Positions 1 through 9,469 are shown, counted from the stretch's first letter. The stretch: DNA of 64,000 bases from Paracoccus thiocyanatus (GCF_900156255.1 NZ_FTMK01000012.1:1-64000); one strand, 5' to 3'. Notes: generated from the sequence alone by a model not told the origin. Program-made: numbers and translations.

Positions 1-275
1 AGGAACAGCGCCTTGGCCTCGAACACCTTGACGACATATTGGTTATAGCCCTCGACGGTCCAGGTGGTGGTGCCCGCCTCGCCCTCGCCGTTCACGATCA
101 GCTCCAGCGACCATTCCCCCTGCGCGCCGGTCGTCGCCTCGACCTTTTGCGTCACCACCCGCACGCCCCCGTCGAAGACATCCGAGCCGTGAAGCGTCGC
201 GACGATCTTGCCAAAGGCGACCGGCGCAAGCGTGGCGTCCAAAAGAACGCCCCGGACTGTGGCTTTGTTCGGCAT
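1..275 (-). CDS. Unknown protein, N-terminal 91 residues (runs off left edge)
   Basis: An open frame reads from ATG at 275 to the window edge with no stop, preceded by a GGGGA ribosome binding site. The visible part begins MPNKATVRGVLLDATLAPVA and is rich in beta-branched residues and Gly/Thr, suggesting a beta-sandwich fold such as a carboxypeptidase-regulatory-like or phage-fibre-like domain. That fold guess rests only on composition and the GVLLDATLAPVAFG opening, which resembles 'G.LLD..G.P..G' starts of such domains. No signal peptide or catalytic motif is visible. The product is unknown and the C-terminus is outside the window. Confidence 0.6.
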   Translation of the reverse strand, partial: MPNKATVRGVLLDATLAPVAFGKIVATLHGSDVFDGGVRVVTQKVEATTGAQGEWSLELIVNGEGEAGTTTWTVEGYNQYVVKVFEAKALF

Positions 276-563
276 GGGTTCCCCTTTCATCATCCCAATC
301 GGCCGCGCCATTATCCGCCACGGCCCAAAACGTTGCTGGAATGAAGCGTGCAACGGGCAATGGTGGCGGTCAGGGGGCTCGGCGGCGGTGGATAACGAAA
401 TACCTTTCGTTCTGCTGGCGGGCGGGTATCCTGTCGAAACGCCCCGCCCGGCAACGGCGGCGCGGTCCAGCCCGATGCGACTTCGTTCGATGCCTGACGT
501 TACGATTACCGCGCAGTGTTCCCGTATCATCGCAGCATAGACCCGAGAAAACCGGAGGACATC

Positions 564-1664
564 ATGACCCGCACCAACCGACGCAACCTGCTGAAACTCG
601 GCCTGGCGGCCGCCGCGATGCCCGCCCTGCCCGGCCTGCTGCGGGCAGCGCCCGAGCCGCGCGGCTTCGCCCCGGCGGCCAGCGGCTGGCGCAGCTTCGA
701 ACTGCGCAGCCAGGTCCGGCTTGCGGCCCAGGGCGCGACGCAGGTCTGGCTGCCGGTGCCGGCGGTCGAGACGGAATACCAGCGCAGCCTGGATCACAGC
801 TTCACCGGCAATGCCAGCGAAGCCGCCATCGTCACCGATCCGGCCAGCGGGGCGCGGATGCTGCACGCGCGCTTCGACCCTTCGACCCCCGAGCCCACGG
901 TCGAACTGGTCAGCCGCATCCAGACCCGCAACCGTGTGGCGGACTGGAACCGCACCTCGGACGTGCAAGAGGATCCGGCGGTGCTGGAAGCGGCGCTGAA
1001 AGGTTCCAACCTCAAGCCGCTGGACGGCGTGGTGCTGGAACGCGCGCGCGCGATCACCAAAGGCGCCACCAGCGACCGCGAGAAGATCGCCGCGATCTAT
1101 GCCTGGATCGTCAACCATTGCTATCGCAACCTGGACACGCCCGGCTGCGGACCGGGCGACATCCAGGCCACGCTGACCAGCGCCGGCCTTGGCGGCAAAT
1201 GCGCCGACCTGAACGGGCTTTTCGTGGGGCTGGCGCGGGCCTCGGGCGTGCCGGCGCGCGACATCTACGGCGTGCGGGTGGCGCCCTCGGCCTTCGGCTA
1301 CAAGCAGTTGGGCGCGAACAGCCCGGACGTGACCGGCGCGCAGCATTGCCGGGCCGAGGTCTGGCTGGCGGGCCATGGCTGGGTGGCGATGGACCCGGCG
1401 GACGTGCTGAAGGTGATGCGGGCCGAGACCGACCGCTGGATCAAGGACCCGGCCGATCCGCTGGTCGCGCCGGTCAACGCGGCGCTTTTCGGCAATTGGG
1501 AAGGCAATTGGCTGGCCTATAACACCGCCAGCGACGTGGCCCTGCCCGGCGTGGACGGCGCCCTGCCCTTCCTGATGTATCCGCAGGGCCTGAACGCCCA
1601 GGGCCGGCTGAACGAGTTGGACGCCAAGGCGTTTTCCTATGAGATGACCGCGCAAGAGGTCTGA
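564..1664 (+). CDS. Tat-exported transglutaminase-like protein
   Basis: 366 residues. The N-terminus NRRNLLKLG followed by a hydrophobic Ala/Leu stretch is a twin-arginine signal, so the protein is probably exported folded to the periplasm. The transglutaminase-like core carries the expected triad: Cys213 in GGKCADLNGLF, His261 in GAQHCRAEVW and Asp277 in GWVAMDPADV. The family includes cysteine peptidases and amidases, so the substrate cannot be read from the sequence. The start at 564 is chosen because GGAGG lies just upstream and the Tat motif follows directly; an in-frame ATG at 516 would bury the signal. It stands alone and converges on the pca operon. Confidence 0.85.
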   Translation: MTRTNRRNLLKLGLAAAAMPALPGLLRAAPEPRGFAPAASGWRSFELRSQVRLAAQGATQVWLPVPAVETEYQRSLDHSFTGNASEAAIVTDPASGARMLHARFDPSTPEPTVELVSRIQTRNRVADWNRTSDVQEDPAVLEAALKGSNLKPLDGVVLERARAITKGATSDREKIAAIYAWIVNHCYRNLDTPGCGPGDIQATLTSAGLGGKCADLNGLFVGLARASGVPARDIYGVRVAPSAFGYKQLGANSPDVTGAQHCRAEVWLAGHGWVAMDPADVLKVMRAETDRWIKDPADPLVAPVNAALFGNWEGNWLAYNTASDVALPGVDGALPFLMYPQGLNAQGRLNELDAKAFSYEMTAQEV

Positions 1665-1706
1665 GCAGCCCCCGCGGGCGGGCATTCCGGTCCCGGATGC
1701 CTGCCC

Positions 1707-1734
1707 AAGGGGCCGCGACGGGGCCCTTTCGGTT
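1707..1734. terminator. Possible bidirectional terminator hairpin
   Basis: Between two convergent genes, AAGGGGCC and GGGGCCCTT flank a short loop and can form an imperfect hairpin followed by a short T-run. The stem has a mismatch or bulge, so this is only a candidate. Confidence 0.35.
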
Positions 1735-1796
1735 TCGCCGCGCCGCCTGTCGCAACGGCGCGGCATGGGGCGGACGGAACGGCCGCGGGGGCGGAC

Positions 1797-3116
1797 CTAT
1801 CCCAGCGCCCGGACCAGCCCCAGGGTGATCGCCGGAAACGCGACCAGCAACACGATGCGCAGCAGGTCCGAGATCAGGAAGGGCATCACCCCCTTGAAGC
1901 TTTCCCACATCGGCACGTCCTTGGCCATGGCGTTGATGACAAAGACGTTCATCCCGACCGGAGGGGTGATCAGCCCCACCTCGACCACCACCACCGCCAG
2001 GATGCCGAACCAGATCAGCGTCTCCTCGCGGCCCATGCCGAAATCCAGCCCGGCGATGATCGGATAGAAGATCGGGATGGTCAGCAGCAGCATGGACATG
2101 GAATCCATCACGCAGCCCATCGCCAGATACAAAAGCAGGATCGCGACCAGAACCATCATCGGCGACAGCCCCGCCTCGACGATCATCTGCGAGGCAAGCA
2201 TGGGCGTCTGCGTGGCGGAAAGGAAGGCGTTGAACATCTCGGCGCCCAGCATGATCAGGAAGATCATGGCCGAGGTCCGGGCCGTGCCTTGCAGGCATTC
2301 GATCAGCCCCTTGAGCCGCAGCCCGCCATGCAGCACCGCCAGCACGAAGGCCCCGAAGGCGCCGACCGCCGCGGCCTCGGTGGGGGTGAACCAGCCGCGA
2401 TACATGCCGACGATCACCAGCGCAAAGATCAGGATGATCGACCAGGTTTCCTTCAGCGAGGCCAGCCGCTCGGCCCAACTGGCGCGGGGTCCGGCCGGGC
2501 CCGCCTGGGGCTGGCGGCGCACGAAGATGGCGACCGCCAGCATATAGCCAAGCGCCGCGACCACGCCGGGCACCATGGCGGCGACGAACATCTTGGCGAT
2601 GCTTTGTTCGGTCATCAGCGCATAAAGCACCAGGATCACCGAGGGCGGGATCAGGATGCCCATGGTGCCGCCGGCGGCCAGCGCCCCGGTCGCCAGCGCG
2701 CCCGAGTAATTATAGCGCCGCATCTCGGGCAGGGCGACCTGGCCCATGGTGGCGGCGGTGGCCAGGGACGATCCGCAGATCGCGCCAAAGGCCGCGCAGC
2801 CCCCGATCGAGGCCATGGCCAGCCCGCCGCGCAGATGCCCCATGAAGGCCGCGGCGGCGCGGTAAAGCGCCCGGCTCATCCCGGCATGGGTGGCGAATTC
2901 GCCCATCAGCACGAAAAGCGGGATCACCGACAGCGAATAGGTCGAGAACTGGTAATAGGTATTGGTCTTGAGAAAGGCCAGCAGCGGCATCCAGCCATTG
3001 ACCAGCCCATATCCGACGATGCCGGTCGCCAGCATCGCCACCGCAATCGGAATGCGAATGGCCATCAGCGCCAGCAGCACCCCGAAACCCGTCAGCCCGG
3101 CGGCGATCCCGGTCAT
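1797..3116 (-). CDS. dctM: TRAP transporter large permease, DctM family
   Basis: 439 residues, the usual length for DctM, with about twelve hydrophobic segments and typical family stretches (VIPLFVLMGEFATHAG, GTMGILIPPSVILVLY, LITPPVGMNVFVI). It forms the ion-coupled channel of a tripartite periplasmic transporter in the inner membrane. Its start overlaps the end of the small permease by 4 bp (ATGA at 3113-3116), which fixes the start. It is the last gene of the pob/pca operon, so the transporter probably imports an aromatic acid feeding the pathway. The substrate is inferred from context only. Confidence 0.93.
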   Translation of the reverse strand: MTGIAAGLTGFGVLLALMAIRIPIAVAMLATGIVGYGLVNGWMPLLAFLKTNTYYQFSTYSLSVIPLFVLMGEFATHAGMSRALYRAAAAFMGHLRGGLAMASIGGCAAFGAICGSSLATAATMGQVALPEMRRYNYSGALATGALAAGGTMGILIPPSVILVLYALMTEQSIAKMFVAAMVPGVVAALGYMLAVAIFVRRQPQAGPAGPRASWAERLASLKETWSIILIFALVIVGMYRGWFTPTEAAAVGAFGAFVLAVLHGGLRLKGLIECLQGTARTSAMIFLIMLGAEMFNAFLSATQTPMLASQMIVEAGLSPMMVLVAILLLYLAMGCVMDSMSMLLLTIPIFYPIIAGLDFGMGREETLIWFGILAVVVVEVGLITPPVGMNVFVINAMAKDVPMWESFKGVMPFLISDLLRIVLLVAFPAITLGLVRALG

Positions 3117-3634
3117 GCGCGCGCCTTTCCGATATGGCCGATCAAGGTGAAGAAGGTGGTCACGATCAGCAGCGCCATCGCCGGCATGGCGATGATGAAG
3201 CCCCACCAGATCGGGATGCGCAGCACCATGGTCTGTTCCCCATAGCTGTAGAAATCCACCGCCCCGTGCCACAGCCGCCAGGTCAGCAGCGCCCCGATCG
3301 CCAGATAGACCAGGTCGCCCAACGATTCTAGCGCGTGGTTGGTGCGCGGACCGGCCTTCATGGTGAAGAAATCCACCAGCACATTGCCGCCGATGACCTG
3401 GCACCAGGGCAGGAAGCAGAAGATGGTGATGGCCGAAAGCACCTCGACCAGTTCGAAATCACCGGGGATCGGCCAGCCCAGCAATGTGCGCAGCGTGACG
3501 CTGGTCACGGTCATCAGCATCATTGCCAGCAGCGCCGCACCCCCCAGCGCGGCAAACCAGCGGCAGAGGGTGACAAGCCAGCCGGGCACCGGCACCGGAT
3601 GGGGCTGTTCGGTCAGGGGTTCGGCTTCGGTCAT
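3113..3634 (-). CDS. dctQ: TRAP transporter small permease, DctQ family
   Basis: 173 residues with four predicted membrane helices (about residues 28-50, 66-84, 106-124 and 143-165), as in DctQ proteins. It partners DctM in the inner membrane; its helices in other systems stabilise the large subunit. It lies 18 bp downstream of the binding-protein gene and overlaps dctM by 4 bp, so the three are co-translated. Part of the pob/pca operon. Confidence 0.9.
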   Translation of the reverse strand: MTEAEPLTEQPHPVPVPGWLVTLCRWFAALGGAALLAMMLMTVTSVTLRTLLGWPIPGDFELVEVLSAITIFCFLPWCQVIGGNVLVDFFTMKAGPRTNHALESLGDLVYLAIGALLTWRLWHGAVDFYSYGEQTMVLRIPIWWGFIIAMPAMALLIVTTFFTLIGHIGKARA

Positions 3635-3652
3635 GTCGCCCTCGTCCTTCCT

Positions 3653-4678
3653 TTACTCGGCGCCGGCGGCGGCCAGCATGGCGCGCGCGTCGTCCAGCAT
3701 CGCCTGACCGTCCAGGCCGCGGCCGTCCATGGCCTTGACCCAGCCGTCCACGACCGGCTGCACGGCGCTGCGCCATTCCTCCATCTGCTCGGACGGGATC
3801 ACGTTGATCTGCGCGCCCGCATCCAGGGCTTTCTGGCGCTCCTCGGCCTCGACCCGGTCCAGGGCCTCGCCGGCCAGGACCGCCAGACTGGCGCCGGAAT
3901 TGTCGTCGATGACCTTTTTCAGGTCGTCGGGCAGGCTGTCGTATTTCGCCCGGTTCATCACCAGCGCCATGACCGCGGTGGAAATGCCGCCGTTCTCGAC
4001 CCCGATTTCGCTATGGGCGTCGGTGATCTCGTTGACCCGCAGCGAGCCCACGACCTCCCACGGGATCTGAGCGCCGTCGATCACGCCGGTGGTCAGGGCC
4101 TGCGCGACCTCGGGCACGGGCATGCCCACCGCGGTCGCCCCCAGCGCGTTCAGCGCGTCGGTCATCGCGCGCGAGGGGGCGCGGATCTTCTTGCCCTTGA
4201 GGTCGGCCAGCGAGGTGATCGGGCCGCCGCGCATATGGAACTTGTAGCCGGCCGGCGCATGCAGCAGCAGCGGTTTGACCTGCGCCATCTCGTCGCCCAG
4301 GTATTTCGCCTGGAATTCTTGCAGCGCGGCGGTGGTCTGGACGGCGGTGCCGGACATGAAGGGCAGCTCGAACACCTCGGCCACGGGGAAACGGCCGGGG
4401 GTGTAGCCCAAAAGCGTCCACGAGATATCCACGATGCCGTCGCGCGCCTGGTCGAAAAGCTGCGGCGGCTTGCCGCCCAGTTGCATCGACGGGAATAGCT
4501 GCACGTCGATACGGCCGCCCGACTGTTCCTCGATGGCCTTTTCCCAGGGGGTCAGGATTTCGGTTTGCATCGGCGCATCGGCCGACAGGAAGTGATGGAC
4601 GCGCAGCGTCACATCGGCGGCGAATGCCGCGCCGCCCAGCGAAAGCGAGGCGATGGCGGACAGGATCAGGGTTTTCAT
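3653..4678 (-). CDS. dctP: TRAP transporter periplasmic binding protein, DctP family
   Basis: 341 residues. A Sec signal peptide (MKTLILSAIASLSLGGAAFAA) precedes a DctP-type solute-binding domain starting DVTLRVHHFLSADAPMQTE. The conserved-type central region around 'LADLKGKKIRAPSRAMTDAL' is present; this family uses an Arg there to bind a substrate carboxylate, which fits an aromatic or aliphatic acid ligand. The start at 4678 overlaps the pcaB stop by 4 bp (ATGA) and has GGGAGG upstream, so it is preferred over an ATG at 4696. Context predicts a ligand such as 4-hydroxybenzoate or protocatechuate, but this is not proven by sequence. Confidence 0.9.
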   Translation of the reverse strand: MKTLILSAIASLSLGGAAFAADVTLRVHHFLSADAPMQTEILTPWEKAIEEQSGGRIDVQLFPSMQLGGKPPQLFDQARDGIVDISWTLLGYTPGRFPVAEVFELPFMSGTAVQTTAALQEFQAKYLGDEMAQVKPLLLHAPAGYKFHMRGGPITSLADLKGKKIRAPSRAMTDALNALGATAVGMPVPEVAQALTTGVIDGAQIPWEVVGSLRVNEITDAHSEIGVENGGISTAVMALVMNRAKYDSLPDDLKKVIDDNSGASLAVLAGEALDRVEAEERQKALDAGAQINVIPSEQMEEWRSAVQPVVDGWVKAMDGRGLDGQAMLDDARAMLAAAGAE

Positions 4679-6003
4679 GGTTTCCTCCCGTTGCATTGTT
4701 CAGTTCGGTCGCATGCGGCGCGCGCCTGGTCGGGCGCGGCGCCGGTCAGGTTTTCGGGCCGCAGCGCCTTGGCCCAGTCGCGGCCGGGGGCCAGTTGCGC
4801 CAGCGCATCGACCAGCGTGGGGGACGCGCCCGCGGCAACCTGCGCCAGCGCCTGCGCCACGATCCGCAGAGCCTGGGCGCGGGGCATGGTTTCGGCCAGC
4901 AGAAAGCCCGCGGCCTCGGCCGCCATCCGCCCGCGGTCGGCGGCGAAGGTGGCGGCGATGCCCTGGGGGCGCGGGGCCAGCGTCTCGGCCAGATCGCAGC
5001 CAATGCGCAGCGCTGCGGCCGCGCGTTCCAGCATTCCCGGCAGCAGGTTCCATTCCAGCCCCAGCGCGATGCCGTCGCGTTCCTGCGCATGGACCAGCGC
5101 CTGGTGCATCCCGGCCAGATCGCCGGCATTCAGCCGCGCCAGCGTCGCCAGCGCCTCGGCCGCGACGGGGTTCTGCTTTTGCGGCATGGTGGACGAACCG
5201 CCCCCCGACCCCGCCGCCAGTTCGGCGATCTCGCTTTGGCCAAGCTGCACCAGGTCCAGACCCATCTTGCCAAGCCCGCCCGTGACCAGCGACAGCCAGC
5301 CCGCCAGTTCCGCGATACCGTCGCGGGCCGCGTGCCAGGGCCCGTCGGGCACCCCCAGCCCCAGCGCCGCCGCCATGGCCTTGCGCAGCGCCGGGCCGTG
5401 ACCGGCCAGCGCGGCCTCGGTCCCCGCCGCCCCGTGCAGCGAGACCAGCAGCAGCCGCGGCCGCAACTGATCCAGCCGTTGCCGGTTGCGCGCGGCCATC
5501 CCCTGCCAGACCGCGATCTTGGCGCCCAAGGTGGTAGGCGCGGCAATCTGGTGGCGGGTGCGCGCCGGGATCGGCAGCTCGGCGTGAGCTGCGGCCTTCT
5601 GCGCCAGCAGCGCCGCCAGACGCTCCAGCCGCCCGCCCAGCAGGTCCAGCGCCGCCAGCAGTTGCAGCGCCAGCGCCGTGTCCACGACGTCCTGCGAGGT
5701 GGCGCCGTAATGGACGAAGGCCGCGGCATCCCCCGCCGCGGATTTCAGCGCCGCGATAACCGGCTGCGCGGTAATGCCGGCCTGCGCCACTGCCGCGGCA
5801 AGCTCTGCCGGGTCGGGTTCCAGAACCCCTGCCGCCTGCGCAATCGTCTCGGCCGCCGCGGCCGGGATCACCCCCAGGCCGGCCTGGGCGCGGGCCAATG
5901 CAGCCTCGACCCGCAGCATGGCCGCGATGGCTGCGCGATCCGACAGGATCGCCGCCATCTCGCCATCGCCGTAAAGCTGTCCGAACAGGGTACCCGCCGC
6001 CAT
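4675..6003 (-). CDS. pcaB: 3-carboxy-cis,cis-muconate cycloisomerase
   Basis: 442 residues of the fumarase/aspartase superfamily. The family signature SSTMPQKQNP lies at residues 270-279 and the upstream conserved TSQD at 102-105. It lactonises 3-carboxy-cis,cis-muconate, the PcaGH ring-cleavage product, to 4-carboxymuconolactone in the cytoplasm. The start at 6003 overlaps the stop of the upstream gene (TGATG), and the 3' end overlaps dctP by 4 bp, so the gene is embedded in the operon. Length matches bacterial PcaB (about 350-450). Confidence 0.93.
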   Translation of the reverse strand: MAAGTLFGQLYGDGEMAAILSDRAAIAAMLRVEAALARAQAGLGVIPAAAAETIAQAAGVLEPDPAELAAAVAQAGITAQPVIAALKSAAGDAAAFVHYGATSQDVVDTALALQLLAALDLLGGRLERLAALLAQKAAAHAELPIPARTRHQIAAPTTLGAKIAVWQGMAARNRQRLDQLRPRLLLVSLHGAAGTEAALAGHGPALRKAMAAALGLGVPDGPWHAARDGIAELAGWLSLVTGGLGKMGLDLVQLGQSEIAELAAGSGGGSSTMPQKQNPVAAEALATLARLNAGDLAGMHQALVHAQERDGIALGLEWNLLPGMLERAAAALRIGCDLAETLAPRPQGIAATFAADRGRMAAEAAGFLLAETMPRAQALRIVAQALAQVAAGASPTLVDALAQLAPGRDWAKALRPENLTGAAPDQARAACDRTEQCNGRKP

Positions 6004-6848
6004 CAGACCATCCGCAGCCCAAGGATCTGCCGCGCCTGCCGCCATGTCGCGACGGGGCGGTCGTATTTCCTGCACAGATCGACCGCGCGGGCCACCAGCG
6101 CCGCGTTCGAGGGCGCCAGCCGCTCGCGGTCCAGCCGCACGTTGTCCTCAAGCCCCGTGCGCACGTGCCCGCCCGAGGAAATCGCCCATTCGTTCAGCAC
6201 GATCTGGCTGGGCCCGATGCCGGCGGCGCACCAGGGCGCGTCATCGCCGAACAGCCGCCTTACCGTATGGATGTAATAGTCGAAGACATCGCGGTCGGCG
6301 GGCATGGCGTTTTTCACCCCCATCACGAACTGCACATAGGGGGTGCCGGCCAGCCGGCCGTCGTCGGCCATCTTCTTGGCCTGAAGGATATGGGACAGGT
6401 CGAACGCCTCGATTTCCGGCTTGATGCCGTATTCCAGCATCTCGGCCGCCAGCCAGTCCACCAGGTCCGGCGGGTTTTCATAGACCCGCGTCGGAAAGTT
6501 GTTCGAGCCCACGGACAGCGAGGCCATGTCGGGGCGCAGAGGCAGCATGCCCCCCCGCGCCTGCCCCGCCCCCGACCGCCCGCCGGTCGAAAGCTGGACG
6601 ATCATGCCGGGGCAGTGTTTCTCCAGCCCCTCTTTCAGCGCGGCGAAGCGGTCGGGGTCGCTGGTCGGGCGCCCCTGGTCGTCGCGGACATGGCAATGGG
6701 CGATGCTGGCGCCCGCCTCGAACGCCTCATGCGTCGATTCGACCTGTTCGGCGATGGTGATCGGGACCGCCGGGTTGTTTTCCTTGGTCGGCAGGCTGCC
6801 AGTGATGGCGACGCAGATGATGCAGGGTTTGCCGGCCGGATCAGACAT
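6003..6848 (-). CDS. Beta-keto acid cleavage enzyme (BKACE, former DUF849)
   Basis: 281 residues. The BKACE metal site is visible as His51-x-His53 in AHCHVRD, and the C-terminal family stretch GGHVRTGLEDN is at 226-236. BKACE enzymes are zinc-dependent and transfer the acyl part of a beta-keto acid to acetyl-CoA, releasing acetoacetate. The gene lies between pcaG (8-bp overlap) and pcaB (TGATG overlap), deep inside the pca operon. With beta-ketoadipate as substrate the products would be succinyl-CoA and acetoacetate, which would replace PcaIJ and PcaF, neither of which is in this window. The family call is firm; the substrate is inference. The start at 6848 is chosen over an ATG at 6866. Confidence 0.88.
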   Translation of the reverse strand: MSDPAGKPCIICVAITGSLPTKENNPAVPITIAEQVESTHEAFEAGASIAHCHVRDDQGRPTSDPDRFAALKEGLEKHCPGMIVQLSTGGRSGAGQARGGMLPLRPDMASLSVGSNNFPTRVYENPPDLVDWLAAEMLEYGIKPEIEAFDLSHILQAKKMADDGRLAGTPYVQFVMGVKNAMPADRDVFDYYIHTVRRLFGDDAPWCAAGIGPSQIVLNEWAISSGGHVRTGLEDNVRLDRERLAPSNAALVARAVDLCRKYDRPVATWRQARQILGLRMV

Positions 6849-7551
6849 CGAAGAACACCGTTTCATCCTCGCCCTGCAGGCGGATGTCGAAGCGATAGAC
6901 CGGCTTGCCGTCGCGGACCGTGCGCCTGGCGATCAGCGTGGCGCGGCGGCGTTCCCATTCGATCAGGTTCAGCACCGGATCGGTGGCGTTGGCCGCGGCC
7001 TCGTCGTCGAAATACATCCTTGTGTTCAGGCCGATATTGATGCCGCGGGCGACGATCCACAGGTTCAGGTGCGGCGCCATCGGCACGTTGTCCTCGGCCG
7101 CGCGGCCCTGCCAGTCGGGATGGCTGTCGCGCACCCGCTGGGCGACGCCCGATGCCATGCGGCCCCGCGCCCGGACCGGGCCGGGCTTGACGGTGTCGAA
7201 ACCCCATTCGCCGGTCTCGAAATCGGTGATGACCCGGCCCCAGCCGCGAAAGCCGTCTTCGACCGCGCCGCCCGCCTCGGGATGGGCGTAAAGGCCGGCG
7301 GCATTGGCCTGCCAGATCTCGATCAGCACGTCCTTGACCGGGCTGCCGGTGCCGTCGATCACCAGCCCCTCGACCCGGATGCGTTCGCCTGCGGCATTCG
7401 GCCCGGCGATGTCCCAGCCGAGTTCCCGGTCGAAGATCTGAAAGCCCGCCGCCCCCGGCGCCAGCCCGATATGGACATAGGGGCCGGCGGTCTGCGACGC
7501 GCTTTCCGGCAGGTATTGCGGGCGGTTGGCCCGTGCATCGACAGGTGTCAT
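6841..7551 (-). CDS. pcaG: Protocatechuate 3,4-dioxygenase, alpha subunit
   Basis: 236 residues with the intradiol dioxygenase beta-sandwich. The N-terminal SQTAGPYVHIGL matches the 'QTxGPxxHxxL' opening of PcaG, and VLIEIWQANAAGLY and PHLNLWIVARGINIGLNTR are typical. The alpha chain lacks the full iron-ligand set carried by PcaH, as expected. With PcaH it cleaves protocatechuate to 3-carboxy-cis,cis-muconate. It starts on the TGATG shared with the pcaH stop and overlaps the BKACE gene by 8 bp. Confidence 0.95.
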   Translation of the reverse strand: MTPVDARANRPQYLPESASQTAGPYVHIGLAPGAAGFQIFDRELGWDIAGPNAAGERIRVEGLVIDGTGSPVKDVLIEIWQANAAGLYAHPEAGGAVEDGFRGWGRVITDFETGEWGFDTVKPGPVRARGRMASGVAQRVRDSHPDWQGRAAEDNVPMAPHLNLWIVARGINIGLNTRMYFDDEAAANATDPVLNLIEWERRRATLIARRTVRDGKPVYRFDIRLQGEDETVFFDV

Positions 7552-8273
7552 CAGTTCCCCTCCAGCCGGTTCTCGAACATGGTCGAGCGGCGCCCGCGCA
7601 GCACGATGTCGAAACGATAGGCGATGCTGTCCAGCGGCACACCCGCGTTCATGTCCAGCTTGGCGGTCAGTCGGTCGATGGCCTGGGCGTCCGGGACGGT
7701 CTGCACGATGGGGCAGAGCGGGATCAGCGGGTCGCCCTCGAAATAAAGCTGGGTGATCAGCCGCTGGCAAAAGGCATGGCCGAAGACCGAGACATGGATA
7801 TGCGCCGGCCGCCAGTTGTTGACCCAGTTGCGCCAGGGATAGGCGCCGGGCTTGATGGTGCGAAAGAAATAATAGCCGTCCGCATCGGTGATGGTGCGCC
7901 CGCAGCCGCCGAAATTCGGGTCGATGGGCGCCAGGTAGCTGTCCTTCTTGTGGCGATAGCGGCCGCCGGCATTGGCCTGCCACACCTCGACCAGCGTGTT
8001 CGGCACGGGGCGGGCGTTCTCGTCCAGCACCCGGCCGTGGACGATGATGCGCTCGCCGATCGGGTCGCCGCCATGCACGTAATTCTTGATCAGGTCGTTG
8101 TCGATCGGGCTGATGTCGCCATGGCCAAAGGTCGGGCCGGTGATTTCCGACATCGAGCCTTGCAGGCTGATCAGGCTGAAGCGCGGGCTGCGCGCGACCG
8201 AGGTCTTGTAGTCGGGGGTCAGCGCCGGCGGGTGGATGCGTCGGTCGCGCTGGTAATATTCGGCAGGGGTCAT
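7551..8273 (-). CDS. pcaH: Protocatechuate 3,4-dioxygenase, beta subunit
   Basis: 240 residues. All four non-haem Fe(III) ligands are present at the right spacing: Tyr106 in GGRYRHK, Tyr145 in KPGAYPWRN, and His158 and His160 in RPAHIH. The spacing (39, 13 and 2 residues) equals that of Tyr408, Tyr447, His460 and His462 in Pseudomonas putida PcaH. It is the catalytic subunit for ring opening of protocatechuate. The start overlaps pcaC by 4 bp (ATGA at 8270-8273), and its stop is fused to the pcaG start (TGATG). Confidence 0.97.
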   Translation of the reverse strand: MTPAEYYQRDRRIHPPALTPDYKTSVARSPRFSLISLQGSMSEITGPTFGHGDISPIDNDLIKNYVHGGDPIGERIIVHGRVLDENARPVPNTLVEVWQANAGGRYRHKKDSYLAPIDPNFGGCGRTITDADGYYFFRTIKPGAYPWRNWVNNWRPAHIHVSVFGHAFCQRLITQLYFEGDPLIPLCPIVQTVPDAQAIDRLTAKLDMNAGVPLDSIAYRFDIVLRGRRSTMFENRLEGN

Positions 8274-8689
8274 CGGCTCTCCTCCTCCTCTTCCATCTCG
8301 GCAAAGGTCTGCTTGGCCAGTTTCAGCGCGTGGTTGGCCCTGGGCACGCCGCAATAGATCGCGACATGCTGGAACGCCTCGACCACGTCGCGCTGGCTGG
8401 CGCCGGTGCGGGCGGTGGCGCGGATATGCATGGGGATCTCCTCCCAATTGCCGGTCGCCGCCAGCAGCGCCAGCGTCAGCATGGAACGCTCGCGCCGGCT
8501 GATGGCGTCCGAGGCCCAGACCGTGCCCCAGGCCGAAACGGTGATCAGGTCCTGGAACGGCTGGTCGAGATCCGAGGTCTGCGCCTCTGCGCGGTCCACA
8601 TGCGCATCGCCCAGCACCTCGCGGCGGGTTCTCATGCCGGTCTTGTGGCGGTCCTGGACCAGGGCGTCGGGGACGGGGCGGTCAGGCAT
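8270..8689 (-). CDS. pcaC: 4-carboxymuconolactone decarboxylase
   Basis: 139 residues, the normal size for a stand-alone PcaC of the carboxymuconolactone decarboxylase / AhpD-like family. The stretch [15 protein letters not shown], the [22 protein letters not shown] helix and [18 protein letters not shown] are family hallmarks. It removes the carboxyl group of 4-carboxymuconolactone to give the enol-lactone of beta-ketoadipate. It is separate from pcaD, unlike the fused PcaL of some bacteria. It overlaps pcaD by 8 bp upstream and pcaH by 4 bp downstream. Confidence 0.95.
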   Translation of the reverse strand: MPDRPVPDALVQDRHKTGMRTRREVLGDAHVDRAEAQTSDLDQPFQDLITVSAWGTVWASDAISRRERSMLTLALLAATGNWEEIPMHIRATARTGASQRDVVEAFQHVAIYCGVPRANHALKLAKQTFAEMEEEEESR

Positions 8690-9469
8690 GGCCGATGTCC
8701 TTGAAGAAACGGTTGAGAATGGCCGCATGGGCGGCCGGCGCCTCCACGCAGGGAATATGCCCGGCATCCGCGATCAGGTCGAAGCCCGCGCCGGGGATCA
8801 GCCCGGCGGTGGCCCGCACCAGGTCCGGGGGCGTCGAGCCGTCAAGCCCGCCCGCGATCACCTGCACCGGCAGGTCCAGCGCGCGGGCCGCATCGGTCAG
8901 ATCGGCCCCGGCGATTGCCTGGCAGCAGGCGACATAGCCGCCCTGCGGCTGGCGGGCGAGCATCCGGCGCCAGGGCGCATCGCGTCCCGCCGCCCGGAAG
9001 GCGGGCGAAAACCAGCGCTCCATCGTCGGCGCCGCGATGCTGGCCAGCCCGCCGTCGCGGATCGCCTGGATGCGGGCGTTCCACATCGCCGCATCGCCGA
9101 TCCGGGCGGCCGAGTTCGACACCACCAGCCCCGCCAGCAGGCCCGGATGGCGGGCGGCCAGCGACAGCCCGATCAGCCCGCCGATGGACAGGCCGACGAA
9201 GACCGCCCGCCCCAGATCCAGCGCCGCGATCAGCGCCGCCGCGTCGTCGGCCAGCGTCTCGATGCCGTAGGGGCCGGGGGCTTCCTGGGACAGGCCATGG
9301 CCGCGCTTGTCATAGCGCACCAGCCGCAGGCCCGGCGCCAGATGCGGGATCAGCCCGTCCCAGACCCGCAGATCGGTGCCCAGCGAGTTCGCAAAGACCA
9401 CCGCCGGCCCGGTTTCCGGTCCCGACACCGCGACATGCAGATCCGCGCCATTTGCCTGGATCGTCCGCA

